Shown here one piece after another: positions 36,626 to 53,900 of a DNA stretch of 64,000 nucleotides. Below the pieces are notes generated by a model, which saw nothing but the letters and a program-made list of their open reading frames with translations, had not been told where the DNA came from and searched no databases. The position numbers were made by a program, and so were the translations under genes. This DNA is from Pycnopodia helianthoides (Eukaryota; Echinodermata; Asteroidea; Forcipulatida; Asteriidae). How positions within the stretch are numbered: the first letter of the stretch is position 1; each line of letters starts with the position of its first letter. The stretch is from the NCBI GenBank assembly GCA_032158295.1, contig CM063247.1, positions 19,382,875-19,446,874 of the forward strand. Direction: 5' to 3'.

Positions 36626-39585
36626 GAAGGGTCGTCTAAACCAAAGATACTACACAAAATTAAGATGGGACACTGTGTGTGGAAACTTAAAATACAAAAT
36701 GGCTGCACATAAAAGTGTGCCCGCTGTTGTTGGGTAGGTAAGACGGAGACCAAAGATCGTTTGCGCTGTATTCACCATGGCAAAATTTCCCAAACGATTA
36801 TTAAAACGAAAGATTTTGCCTTAAATTGTGCCAATAATCCTTTAAAAACAAAGTGTAATACAGTGTTCATCTGCGTACTGCGTGATGGCGCCCTTCCCCG
36901 TGTACCAATTATGATGAGTCATACCATTTACATCTGCTGCCGTCGGTGCAAAACGGGTCTGGTGTCCCATCTTCCTTGTGTAGGTTCTTTGGCTACACCC
37001 TAAACCTTCAAACCCACATTAAAATTTAACTGTGTGTTTTGCTTGGGCAGAGTATTGCAATGTCGGACTTATCTTCCTTTGCATTATGCCGGTTTCAAAC
37101 TAGTGGAGTTTTAAATGTCATGGGAATTGAATTACGGTAATGGTCTTGGAAAATGGAAGGTGATGGATTTAAGAGCTTCAAGTAAAACATTTCATCGAGT
37201 GTCCGGGTTTAACTCGGAATTTAGAAGTGAACAGCAATTCCTGGCAGTGTTAAAATTAGCCGAACATGTATTTTGGAGAGCCTGGTGTTACAGATACAAT
37301 ACAATGGCTGACAATCCTTTAAGATGGTGGGTTGGTTTTGTGATGAAACCCGTACTGGGCTGTATTAACTTGAAGAAGAACAAAATGTCCACAGAATGTG
37401 CATGCAGTTTCGATGCATTCTTAATCTTGAACCATGAACTGATGGACACACATTACACTGTGCTTTCCCTGACCAGAGTTGTAGGTTTGACGGAACTGTA
37501 GTAATGAGTCGGAGAGAAGCGGTCGAGTTTGTTGAGTTTAACTTTCCTTTTTTTTCCCTATTTGAACTGAAGAGATAATGTGCAGTTTACCAGCTCAATG
37601 TTGATCAGTACGGAAAAAGGTGTTACAACACTATCACACATGTTTAAGACAACTTAGGGGGCCCTTGATTGTAGCCTTGTCTCAGAGAAACAGCGGTTGT
37701 TTCATTTACTCTGCACTCTTTCCTACCTTTTGGTCCCCTAAGTTTGTCTGTTTTTTTGTTCTTGTTCTTTGTAGTATGATTTATTTTAAAATAAGTGTAG
37801 ATGATTTAGTCACAGGTGTATGGGTGAGACCGTAAGGCGTTAATTTTCATTTACAATTTCGGGTTTGGATTTAATCAAACCCGTGGTGATATAATTATTT
37901 GGGGGGATTTATTTTAATTTGAAAATAGAATTTGGTTGAGGGACTATGATATGCTGCTTAACGGACATGGCATGTAGTTATTTTAAAAGTTCTGGTTGGA
38001 ACTAGTTCTTTTAGGAACTAGGTTTTCTGCAAGTGTAAAAAATGCTGTCATGTAGTGACATGAAATAGACAAAAACCTAGTCAAACTCTTCTGTTACAAA
38101 AATGTCAAGAAAACTAAATGTTGTTTTTTTAATAAGGGACTTTTTTGGGGGTGGGGTATGGGGTTTTGTTGCAACCTAAAGGTAGGGTCATCATTTGGTT
38201 TTTATCAACATAATGTTAACTCTATAGGCCAAATTATTAAGAAAGGTACAATAAAAATCACATGTGAAAGTTTCATTTGAATAGTGTCTGCTTGTTTAGA
38301 AAATGGCAAAAAAAAATCACAGTATTTTCATAAAGAACGTCAAACACATCCACGTGTAGTGGGTACCAACTGCATCTCTGCTCTGGCCGTACTGAGGGCA
38401 GCGTTCAAACGAACACCATGCAAATTTCAAAAAAGTTGCCTAGAGAGCGATCTTTGGAGATTCAAGTATTTGATCATACTTTTGTTGATTTCTAATCTAG
38501 ACGAAATTACTTCACAGAATGCGTGTACTACCATTACCACTGTTATATCAAGTAAGCTTTCAAATAAAAGTTCAACAATTTCTTTTGAGGATCATTACCA
38601 AAGTACGAGCCTACCTTTAACCTTTGGTCGTACTAGCTGCATAAATGAGTTCCCACATTTCATCAGATGCACATCATCTTTTTTGCATTTACTGTTCCCA
38701 AGCTTTTACTTCAATGTACAATGCGTGTCAAAGGTTAAAGGTCAGTAGTAGGAGAAGCCTCAAGAGACGACACCAAAATTGAACTTTGACTTGTGCAGCT
38801 TTGGTCACGTTGGCAAAAAAATCTCGTGGAATATTTTCTTCCGTTGCATCAACTTGAAAGTTCCAGCTCAGTTTTATGTAATAGCAAAAGTGAAAGGAAA
38901 TATTTTTTACAGAAGCACAGATGTACTTTCTAAACTTGACAGTGAATCTTGATCACTTCTTATTGCCAAACTTTGAGACCCTTGTAATTTTGTACACAGA
39001 TGCTGTATCCCATCTTTAAAAGGCACTGAAACATTTCCGTATTCCTTTGTATGGGTTGATAAAATGTCGATGTCACACCTATATTTTGAACAGCCTTTAA
39101 TAAGGGAAGTAAAACTAGGGGAGTATTTTCAGATAATTATACAGAAGGGACAATTGTTAATAGTTTCATACTTCATTTGATAGTAACAGCAGATTGTTTC
39201 ATTGTGTACAATGTGGCAAGTCAGATCAATGAAAAAACCACATCAAAATCCGACTAGTTTGGCTCCTGTGGAAATTACCAGGTCATTTGGATGTTCCAAA
39301 AAATCCAAAGCTACAGACCCTGTGCTGTAACATAGCCTTTTCATCTGGAATTCTTGTCTGGCCTTGTTCTCATCCAGAATCCACATCTTGGATGGTGTAA
39401 CCAAACAATCTGATATTAAGTTGATGGCATTACTTGCCTACAGTTTCAGGCAGTGTATCATTTCAGGTGAAGAACTACATGATTTTAAATGTAAGTTTTA
39501 TCCAAATCCATATGCAATTTTGGTTGAAGGTACCTGATGTTATTTGCAGTGTTCAAACTCACTTCTAGTGGTCAAGACATCTGGG

Positions 39586-39738
39586 CTCGATTTAAGCAAA
39601 AAAAGTAGCCAAGCACAGGAAAAGTATGCTGACCAGAATAAGGTTACCAGCCAATAACTGGTATCCGACTTATGTTTGCTTAGCAGGAAATCGCTAAGCA
39701 ATATTTTGTGCTTAAGCAGCTCTATGAAATCGAACTCT
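39586..39738. mobile_element. CATAGAGCTGC hairpin MITE, copy with damaged left arm
   Basis: Left end GGGCTCGATTTAAGC has lost the GAGCTGC core; right end AGCAGCTCTATGAAATCGA is intact. Followed by a tRNA-like SINE remnant (39740-39800). Confidence 0.65.
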
Positions 39739-40012
39739 GCTCTAACTGGCGGGGTTGTGGGTTCAAATCCCGCACGAGTAGCTGCAACGGTGCAACAGTA
39801 AGGGTTAACTAAAATCATATTCTTTGCCCCCGATACGACAGTTTGGGCGGTACAGGCTTTTCTCCAGTTAAAATGACTGTAATCAAACAGTTTTAAGATT
39901 CTATACACAGACTGACCAAGCACAGATTTATGTAGTTTTAACAGCCTATTAATTTAACCATTGACAAATAAATAAGACAAGTTATTACGCATATTATTTT
40001 TTCTGAGATCTC

Positions 40013-40018
40013 TTTATT
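40013..40018 (-). terminator. RPS6: probable RPS6 poly(A) signal (AATAAA)
   Basis: AATAAA on the minus strand about 230 bases after the RPS6 stop codon. It fits a short 3' UTR, usual for ribosomal protein genes. Cleavage site not determined. Confidence 0.45.
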
Positions 40019-40246
40019 TTATAATGTGTGTTATTCCTCGGTAGTTTAGTGATAACTCTCATAAAGCGTCAGATGAAGCTTCATTTCTTGTGTGAACTTC
40101 TCTCTCAATCGTAAATACTCAACATTTAACGCGAGTTTTTCTTTAACTTGGTGACGGATTTAAAACCACCAAAAGCATTTTGAACTCGACAACTCAAGAG
40201 TATTCAATCCTGCATTTAACAACTTTTCCATTTCTTTTTTGAGTGT

Positions 40247-44187
<3,941 letters not shown>

Positions 44188-44220
44188 GGCTGCCGGTTGC
44201 TTTTGCCAGCGACACCACGT

Positions 44221-44226
44221 AAAAGG
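44221..44226 (-). promoter_or_regulatory. RPS6: possible 5'TOP transcription start of RPS6
   Basis: On the minus strand the sequence reads CCTTTT about 34 bases before the RPS6 ATG. Ribosomal protein mRNAs normally begin with C followed by a short pyrimidine run, which puts their translation under mTOR control. The position is inferred from spacing and composition only; no transcript end is available. Confidence 0.4.
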
Positions 44227-45766
44227 ACACTTACAACGAGATCTTGCGAGAATTTGCCAGTGGAACACTAGAGGGCGCACTCTCCTGAACGCCGCACTGT
44301 ACTGCCGAAGAAGGACCTTTTCGAAACAACGGCTGCAGCCTTCGCCTCCAATATTTTTTAATATGGTGCGGCCATTGATTTTCTCCCCTTCAAATAAATG
44401 CAACCAAACTGAGACTGGAAGGAGAAATAATATGGTCCCTTTTTGTGCAATGAATACTAGCATTATTTAACGTTATTGGATACAAGGAACATGACCAAGA
44501 CAGTGGCAGCATGATATTGTATATTTGTGCGAAGGCCACTACACCACACATCCAAGACTGACTGAACGCCTCATATAACGGTTGAGATAACATAGATCAT
44601 AGAGTTAGGCCTACAATTATAATATAACTAGAGGATCTAGGAGCACTCATTATGACACCCACGTAACCTCGCTGTCCCACCATGGGCATGAATCCCTATG
44701 GGTAAATTACTTATTATCCACTTACAAAATGTCGGCCGTAAGAACTTTGTACCCCCTCCTCACAACAACACACAGACACACACATCCTTTACGGAAACCG
44801 TTTGCGGTATGAGTTAGTTTAGGCCCTTTTCTGAAGAATTTTGAGGTCATTTTCTATGAAATTTTTATTTTCCAGTAGTCGTGACAATCCCTCTGTCGTA
44901 GTAACAAAAACACACGAAAACCTCAACAACGCAAACATTCTAAACAACACGCGTCATACCGCCATTTTAAAAACGATCGCGAAAAGTGACGGTGTACGGC
45001 TCACGGAACGGACTTTCGTCAATTAAGTAGCAGAATCACGCGGAACGAAGTTAACAAAGATGGCGGACAATGACGCTAATTCAATCCATCTATTATTACA
45101 TGGGAAATATTTATTTTAGTACATTCTCTGTTTTTTAGCCAGTAGCATTGGAAACGAAGGCCCTCGGGCCACAGTTATTAGGTTAAACTTGTTCCCCTTC
45201 CTTGGCTGTGACTGCTGCGCTCTATTGTATGAAGTTCCTTTGTCATTTATTCCTTTTCTTCACTGTTTGTTTCACTTTGTATTGTGAATTATGCCGAATA
45301 AATAATAATAACAATAATTTCCATCACATTTCGGCAATGCTGTTTAAAGTTCCTTGATCAGATGCATTTTAGATTCCCATCTCAAAGTCATCGAAGCGTA
45401 ATAACACTAGGCTACACTGACATGAGCAAGGGCTGAAACAAATTACTATATTGAAAGGGCGGCTCCAGGAGCTCTAGCTACTAATTATTTTACTTTCCAA
45501 TGATTGAGTCCCAAGAAATATAAACATGGTCTTTAACCCAACCGCCTAAAGCCGTGGTTCGAAAAGGGTATTTTAAGACACTCCAGCCTCTGGAAAAGCG
45601 TTAAACAATAACCCCAATAGATGGACCCAAGAAATTAACATGGCTTGCTAGGATGTATTTTTGGACACTGCCTCATAAAATATATATGGAATGTACATTT
45701 GTACGAGCTAACGCAAATACACCGCAAAACTTCACCATTTGCAATCAATACATTATGAAATCACTT

Positions 45767-45953
45767 TTAAAACGGTGGTTTGATGTCTGAGGTCTCGATG
45801 AGTGGATTCATTTGTGACTGAATATTATTATTATGGCATTGTTCATCAAAAATTCTAATAAATGTATCCCAATTCCCAACAAGTACATCTTCTAGAAACT
45901 TCTTCCATGACTTCTTAATGCGTTCACCCATTTTCTTCCGCCATGGTTCACTG
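45767..45953 (-). CDS. possible terminal exon of an unrecognised small gene
   Basis: A good acceptor (ttttcattttacag) opens a frame of about 61 codons, beginning EPWRKKMGERIKKSWKKF and ending ETSDIKPPF then stop. The codons look protein-like: charged, amphipathic. About 200 bases upstream on the same strand, an ATG at about 46250 starts MASNRKLSQLSQFTALTRT, which might be the first exon, but I find no good donor joining them. I do not recognise the family. It could also be chance. Confidence 0.25.
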
Positions 45954-47389
45954 TAAAATGAAAACTTGTTCCCAAACAAAGCGTTTTGTTTATGGAAGAA
46001 ACAAATGAAAACGAAGCAATACAACAGCCATTGTATAGAATGCTCTTTATTTTTCACACAGTGCAAACGTTTTATTTTGAATTCTGTTAGCTTTAAACGA
46101 ACGTGTAACAACTATGTTCAAATGGTTTAAGAAAAAAAGAATGGTGTTGGGATTCTGATCTATAAGATGCGCAGTTGCTTCTGCACTACGGTTGGTTCGA
46201 GTCAGAGCCGTAAATTGAGAGAGTTGCGACAACTTGCGATTAGAAGCCATTTTGTGCCCCCCCCCAAAAAAAACGCACATGTGCGCATACAGGGTGCCAG
46301 ACTAGTCTGCGCATCGGGTTGTGCTGCATGTGGACCGAAATTGGCGCCCAGCAACCACGTGACTAAAGAAAATGGTCCCTCGATGTGGCAACTACCTCAA
46401 TACACAGCTCTGGTCTCGAGTCACCGCATTCTATTGATGCTATCACACTCAGCACCGCCTTATTACAGGCAAACAAAATGGCTGTCGCGTCATGGTTTAA
46501 GTGTGTGCATGTGTTGGTTTAGTCGTTTTCAGAAGCTGTTCCCTTTGATGACATTTCAAAGAGCTAATATTCCCTAACAAATGTATGTAAAACAACTGCA
46601 TACACTAACATGCAGCTAGAAGTGCACATTTTGTTCGAACCTTAGACTAGGCCTATTATAGATTTGTTTTTTGTCCAACTGTTTCAATAAAAATCAAAAG
46701 CCAATGAACATTTTTAACACTCTATATTATTCACACTTCAAAATAGTTAAGAAATTTAAAAAATCTATCTTTTTTACTGTGAAAATAAAATATGGTAGTA
46801 ACAAACTGTAAACCCTAAAAACTACAGTGTGATTGTCCGTAGAAAAAAACAATATTATATATACACATAAAGCAAAAGCATGAATGGAATGTGACAACGC
46901 TGATTGGACAGTTATTGTCACGTATTAATCAATCACTAAACATGGAGTGGTCGAAATAATATCCCTTTTTGTTTTGTTTAATTAATGTGGCTTTATAATA
47001 ATAAGAACTTAGTTACATGAGTAATTATTGCTTTAAAAAGTAGGCACACTGACAATTTTTACTATTTACAAATCACACAAAAACAGTTGAAGGAAAATTG
47101 TCGACGAATAATCATTTCAAAAAATTAGAATGCCAAAGGTTTTAGTTAAACAAAATTATTTATGACAAACCTAAAAGGTGCGGTCGAAATAGATGTCAAA
47201 CATCAAGGAGATCAATTCAACCCTTTAAAAAGAAACTAATTACTTGAATTAGAAATGACTCTAAGAAAGTAGTATAAAGAGAGAGCTTAAGAATTGCAAA
47301 CGTTATCTCACTACTCTTTTTACGAGTGGCACTTCAATCTCAAAACATAATCTCGCATCTGAAAATTAAAAACTAGGCCTGTGACTACT

Positions 47390-47395
47390 TTTATT
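47390..47395 (-). terminator. possible poly(A) signal of the REJ-family gene
   Basis: AATAAA on the minus strand about 80 bases beyond the stop codon at 47473. Its short distance from the stop makes it plausible, but other AATAAA words lie further downstream. Confidence 0.35.
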
Positions 47396-47472
47396 TATGT
47401 TTTGAATGTTTGATTCTTTCTTTGCTGCTCAGTTCCGTCGCATTCTCCTTGTTGTCCTTTGGTGATGTTATC

Positions 47473-47936
47473 TCAAGCCACCACTTGGGTCATAGAGACC
47501 GCGGTGTCAGTATTTTGTGATGGAGGGAGGTATACGGGGGGCGGGGCCACATCATTCATGTCAGCTACCATATGCGGGGAGGAGGGAGGCGGGGAGAGGC
47601 TATCTATGTTGGCCGTCTCTAGGGCCACGGGCACCGCCACGACCTGCACGGTTGTGGTGGGCTGCTGGACGGGGGGCTCCGGACTACGGCGCGGGGTTGT
47701 CGGCCTCTGGGCGGCCCACAGATCGTCCGGCAATTCCATCTCCTCCTCAACAGGTCGAGCCTCTTCCATTTCGTTCATCGGGACGTTACCGTTCGGGTCG
47801 ACGGCGTTCTTTTTGATTCCCTTCTTGCTCTTCAACACGACAATGACAGCGATGACAACCAGCAGAAAGACGGCGACAACGACCACAACTACGACGATGA
47901 TCACGACGGTGGACGAGTCTCCGGTTGATGGTAACT
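47473..47936 (-). other. transmembrane helix and cytoplasmic tail exon of REJ-family gene
   Basis: Last coding exon. A run of about 25 residues dominated by Val, Ile and Leu is followed by KSKKGIKK, a typical stop-transfer sequence. The tail is acidic then Pro-rich and includes PPPVYLPP, a PPxY motif of the kind bound by WW domains. The stop TGA is at 47473-47475. The long plus-strand open frame over the same bases is a composition shadow. Confidence 0.85.
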
Positions 47937-50900
47937 CTGTAAAGACAGTGAATGGAAAATTGCAAGTAAATAGTAACATCAAGTGATGTATTCACCTTTA
48001 TTCCTCTGCTGAGACGACTTGTGTGAACATTTTGTGGACATGAAGACTATAAACTTTATCCCCAAATTGGTAAAATAATTGTCAAGAAATCTTACCGACT
48101 GGATCTGTCACTGCTGCTGTCACTGCTGGTGTCACTGCTGGCGGTGTCGTTGCTTCTGAAACACGGGACAGAATTGGAGGGATTTAAATGCAATTGTAAA
48201 TTTACAATATTTAGAGAAAGGTACACCGTTGATTTAAAAATACGTTAGGACCAATATTCCTTTTAATTTTCATCTACCGCTGATACTGATGCAGATTTTG
48301 TGTCTTATTAGTGAAAAACTGAGCACATGTATAGTTGTTTCTTCTATGAACAAAAACACCTAGTAATTTTGTTTTTACTACAGAGGCTTATAATGAATAG
48401 TTTTGAATAAGGAACAAGTAACTCCCACAATAATTTTCTGAACCGTATCCCCTTTAAGTTCTTTGTGGGCAACCTTCCTAAAGTCTACAAACGAACCGAT
48501 ATGTGAATACAGGATATCCTCAAACCACCGAATTAAACAGGTATCCAATATAATTCACAAGCCCCCAATCCTTAAAAATCCTCCAAATCATCTGATTGTT
48601 TTTTGAGGACTGAGTGGAACTCATTGAACGTTTGTTACATACAGAATGAGTGTTGGACATTGCTAGTGACTGCTTTCATAATATAGACCGATGCAATAAG
48701 CCCCACCTTCCGTAATATATTGACCAATCACAGCATCGGCTGCATCACCACTGCACACGTGGGCAGCACATAATGTGCATCTCTCTCCAATGCGCCACAC
48801 TCACGACATGAACGTGTGCGTTTTAAGTATACGCGCGCACGCATGCTTACTTTTCTAACGGGATTTTAGCGTGTCGGACTTTCGGTGGCGTAGCCAAGGT
48901 TGTGATTGGTCAACACGTAAGGGGGCGGAGCTTAATGGATCGGCCTGTTATGTATGAAGCTAGGTTTGAAGGTATTAAACAATGAACCAACCTGCTATGG
49001 TCGTGGCGTCGTCTGGATAGAAAGTGTCCACTTCAGTAGGCATTTCAGTGGCTCCTTCGACAGCAATCAGCGTGAAGGGGGTCAAGTGATCAGTCAGACA
49101 CTCGACCTGGGTAGCATCCGAGCTGTCGATGACCGTCTCCACGCCGTCTGTCGCCCATGTCGACGTGTCGGTGTCCCAGTATCGACACTCGTACGACTTG
49201 CCGGTCTGTGGCTGTGTCACGCTGAGCGTGATGGATATAAGCTCCGTCAGGTTTGCGATGCTCAACTCATCCCCTATAGTAAAATTTTAATTGAGAAACA
49301 TTCAAATATTAATTGAACACGACTGGAGATTGACGTAATAAAATTGTGTGGCATTGTAACCAAAGAATCCTTTGAAAAAAAGAACAATTAGAAAGGGGAG
49401 AAAAAATCACAAAAATGTGGAAAAACCCCAAAATCAGGGCGGGACGGAAAACCCAATCTACATGCAAAGTTCTGGGCCTAATTTCATAGAGCTGCTTTAA
49501 GCCTCACAAAAAGTAGCTAAGCACAACAACACCAGTGCTTACTCGAATAAGGTTACCAGCCAAAATACATGTGTCACATGCACCACAGTGACTGGCATTC
49601 TGCTCACGTTTGTTTTGCGGAAAATGTTTAAGCAATCTGTTATGTGCTTAAAGCAGCTCTATGAAATTGGACCCATACCGTGGGATTCAAACCAGGTGTC
49701 TACAGTCTACATTATGTAGGCTACAGGGAAGAGAACCGTAGTACCACCAAAATAACCTGATCCCATCCCATTCTAGCCCTTTGTCAAGGCCATCGTGGCT
49801 TGGACAGCGTAAACAGTGGAGCGACTAGAGCGACTAGAACGAGAGAACACGCGCTCCAAGACACGAAGGCCTTGACAAAAGGCTAATCCCATTCGGGCAC
49901 CATGATGTGCAATCGTGTATTTTACCCGATGAAGGATCCAGTAGTTTGATATCAGTGATATCGGCAGCTACATTTGCCCTGTCCTCGGCAGACACGGAGA
50001 AGTCATCCTCACCGGTGGCCCAGTGCTCAAAGTTCACCGTCACACCGGAGCAGGTGCCGCTGCTGCACGCCCAGGCAGCGTTGAATCTAAACGGAAACAA
50101 AGAGGTACGGTAACGTGTATTGTGTTATGAACTGCAAGTTACATATCAAGTGTTGTATCATGAACTACAAGATACGAACAAGGAAAAAGAGTTCGAAGAT
50201 GGCCGCGCCCATTCACGTGTGACAGTTATCCGGTGAGTCCGTTCCATTAATACTAGGTTGAAGGACCCTAAACACAACAAATATAACTGACATTTCCCCC
50301 ACACTATATAAGAGGGTGCACCACTTTGGACAAATGAGTGTTTTTAAATTGGATGAAGTGAAATAAAGTTAAATATCTACAGGCATGGAGGACAGGGAGA
50401 TATGGTGACACTTCTCTATAGTGACATCGTTTATTCATTGGCCGAGGACACAACTCGACGTAGAAGAAGAAACATTGTATAGAAAGCAAGGGATTTTGGG
50501 ACAATTTTCATCTGAGTGGACTGTTGACAATGACTCATTGATGGTGTATTCGTGTTTTTGTTTGAATGTCTATCGCAATGCTGATATGAGTTGACTTTGC
50601 TATCATTATGTACTTAATTCATATAACGAAAACAGTGACTGGAGACTAATTGTTACCCTAGGTTACATTACAATTACATTGTAATTGTAAACTCTTTACA
50701 AGCCAAACTCTTTTGATTTTTGAAACGTTGATGGATTGTATACTTACATGTCACCGAGTGCAGTTCCGAAGTCAATGGTGTTGCCACCGGTAGATTTGGA
50801 GGAGAAGGCACCGGAGGGGATGGCCCTCTGTACGGAGCTCGTCAGAGCCGAGGAGATGGTCTCTAAGGCCGCTGCACCGAGGGCGAGATCACTCACCTGG

Positions 50901-53900
50901 GCTTGGCTCAGACTATCAATAAGATCTCTGCAATGAGAAAATGTGGCATTGAAGAGATTAGTCACTTGAATCCCCGTCTGTGTTTATATTTGCGTCTACT
51001 TCAAGCAAGGGTTTAAAATGGTTGCGGTACCGCTGCCAATCACATGTTTCAAACTGGCCTCGTGTCACTGCCAGAGAAGCCCAGTGGTCTAGTGGTAAAG
51101 CCATCTGCTCTAGAATGGTGAGGGTTGTGGGTTCGAAACTCACTCGAGTAGTAATGTGGAAAGCACCGAACATACAGTACTTATCATACATCGGTGTAGG
51201 AAAAAACAAAAATAGTTTTCTCTGAATGTTTATTTTGTTCCCCTTTTACAATTAAGTATATCCATACTTTCTTGTATGTCCATAGTCTTCTGGATTTGAT
51301 GTTTAATTTTGGTGTTCACTAAAAAGTTGTGGGTTATTTGAAGATGAAAGTCTAATCGCACAGGTACGCTGTGAAAAGACCCAGTTTGTTCATTTTGGTT
51401 GAAACTGTTTATAATGCACGTCTTTCGTTAGTAGTCGTATTGCACCCCTTGTATCAATACTTTCCCACTTTCTTGTATCAATACTTTCCCATAAAATAAC
51501 CAATGCATACAAATAATACGTTAAAGGGTGTGCACAAATATGGTCATGGTGGAAATCTCCCCATAAAATACTTTGCTTGAAATGCTGCAGTTTTTGAGAA
51601 ATGAGTAAGGCCTGCGCTAAACGTCGCACTTTTGCCGAGCCGAACTCAAATGTTTTCAGTTCGATTCGACACGGCAAGAGCGCGACGTTTGTCACCGTGT
51701 CGTGCCGCTACCGTGTAGGCCGAACTTAAATAAAAGGTTTGCGCTAAACGTCGCTCTTTTGTCGAATTTAATTCCTAATTTTACAACTGTTTGAGTTCGA
51801 CACGACAAACGTGCGACGTTTAGCGCAGGCCTAAGACAATATTTATAGTTTTGATCTCGCAAGACCGTCACCCAATGTTTGATTTTCCACTTTTTTTATT
51901 CTCGTGACTCCAATGACCGTTTGAGCTTAAACTTTCACAGGTTTGTTGTTTCATGTATATGTTGGGTCACACAAAGTGCGGACATTGGTCTTTGACAATT
52001 ATTAAGAGATACTTTGCTTACGTTATGGTGCTTAGTGTCGCAGCATTATGTGTGGCGTTGAGGCTACGTCGAATCTCGATGGCTTTGTTCACAATAATAG
52101 CAGCACTGTCCTCGGGTACCGACTCACCAGCCGACTCGAACACAGCCAAGAGAGTTACAAGTATATCGACAAACGTACCTGAAAACAAATTGTTTAAAGT
52201 TAGGAAATCACCGGAGAAATCCGCAATTGTCAGTGTGTTTTAAATCAAAGATTGTCAGGAGACTGTTTAGCATGGTTTAGTAATTGAAAGGTAGTTATCA
52301 TTATTGCATTGTATTTTTTTTCCTGAAACTAGAATAACAATTTCTCAAGCCGAGGCAGAAAGGAAAATGGGTCTGGCCATTTTATGTCTGCACTGCAGAC
52401 GTGAGCAAGTTCGGGTGGGCTACTAGAGTGACTAGACTTACTAGAAACCATAGAGCACAGGGAGATTTACTAGCTCGACCATGCACTGGGGCATGGTCGA
52501 TCTAGTAAATTCGAGAGCAACGTCACACACTTTCACACTGTTTCTGGTTAGTCTAGTCACTCTAGTCGCCCACCCGAACTTGTTCACTACCAACCATATT
52601 TAAAAAACTGATACTCACTTTGGTCGGCCACAGTCAGTTCGTCTGTGCTGATATAACTACACTGGTCGATCATGAACTGCGCACTGTCTACGTCGAGCAC
52701 AGAATTGTCGATCACACTGGTTACCAGTGCTAACTGTTCCGTTGCTGCCTCTGAGCTGGTGTCCACCACAGACCTCCTGCGACGTCTGGCGCTGGTGCTG
52801 TTAGAGCACTGTAAAAAAAGAGAGTTAAAGATGCAACCAGAAGACGTTATATTATTTGGTTTTACCCTTTCACCGACTGTATACTCAGTACATCCCCGAG
52901 TTCTGTGAAAAAAATCCACAGTTGTTTAATATTCAGTGGCGTAACCAGACATTTTCCGGGGGGGGGGGACACAAGGGAGGCTATTTAATGTATCGGACCA
53001 TTCGTGTAATTTTTCGATCTCGGGGGGGGGGGTGCTAGGGGGTAAGTGTTTAGAGCGGGGATGGGGTGGGGTGTGTTCCCGCCCCTGCCCCACGCCCCAA
53101 CTCTGGTTATGCTACTGTTTTATGAATACAAATGTATATATGTGTGTGTATACTATCAAAACTAGATCCTACCTTTTGTTGGATAGTATTGTAGTTGATG
53201 AGAGCTCCAGCAAAGTTCTCTGTGATGAAAATAAAATGTAGCAAACATTGAGTAAACAAAAAATAATTAAAGACTACATAATTACACAATTAACTTGTTT
53301 TGTCACGTAGGCCTATGCGAAATAACAAAACGTAACCGAGAGATTCATCGTCTGAAACTTTCCAGCTTACGATACTCGCCTACCATTTCGTCCAAGCATG
53401 CAGTTCATAGAAATGTTTTGATAGATTTGCATTATTTGGATCAACCTTGAACAACATTTCCTTCCAATATGAGCTTAACGGGAGAACTTATCGGGATACT
53501 TCGGCACGAAGTGGCAGCCGAAATACCAGGTTCGGTTTCCATTACTCAGGCTGTATCCGAATTTTGGCAGTGGCTACGGCTGGAACACCAACAACTCCTA
53601 TTCTCCAATGCAGTCGCTGCAACCAGCAGCCGTAGCCGTAGCCGTAGCCGAAGTGGCTTGATTCGGCCTGAGATCTGGGCAGACGCACATGTCCGAAAAC
53701 AATGGATTTAAACTTTAAGTCTGCTGCCACCTAGTGTTTACATACACAGTCTCCCATTGCTCCATTTAAACAATACTTCCATGTTCAGTAGATGGGTTGC
53801 ACATGACGTCATTGGCCACCATCTTTGATGAAAGTCAACGTGCACGCGTGTACGACGCACAACTCTTAGCCAATGATGGCCTTTCGTTCACGCGAGTGCA

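Larger units (their letters stand above)
35470..40246. other. UPF1/RPS6 tail-to-tail region: 3' UTRs and intergenic
   Basis: UPF1 3' UTR starts at 35470. It holds a 188-bp near-identical tandem duplication (36250-36625), a repeat word at 38178 and a palindromic element at 39586-39738. A 154-codon open frame at 38284-38748 has no family likeness and probably is not coding. RPS6 ends on the other strand at 40247. Confidence 0.55.
44188..47472. other. region between RPS6 start and REJ-gene end
   Basis: Includes the RPS6 promoter next to 44230. An AAGATGGCGGAC word at 45056-45067 resembles a YY1-type promoter element. 45130-45330 ends in an AATAATAATAA tail like a LINE or SINE 3' end. One weak exon candidate lies at 45767-45953. 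Otherwise nothing recognised. Confidence 0.45.

Noticed and set aside
38284..38748. 154-codon open frame downstream of UPF1
   Set aside because: No recognisable motif, no splice context, AT-rich composition, located in likely 3' UTR or intergenic DNA with repeat words.
47459..47986. 175-codon plus-strand open frame
   Set aside because: It is antisense to the REJ-gene transmembrane/tail exon; its Thr/Met runs mirror the Val/Ile codons, and the minus strand has the splice site, helix and tail.
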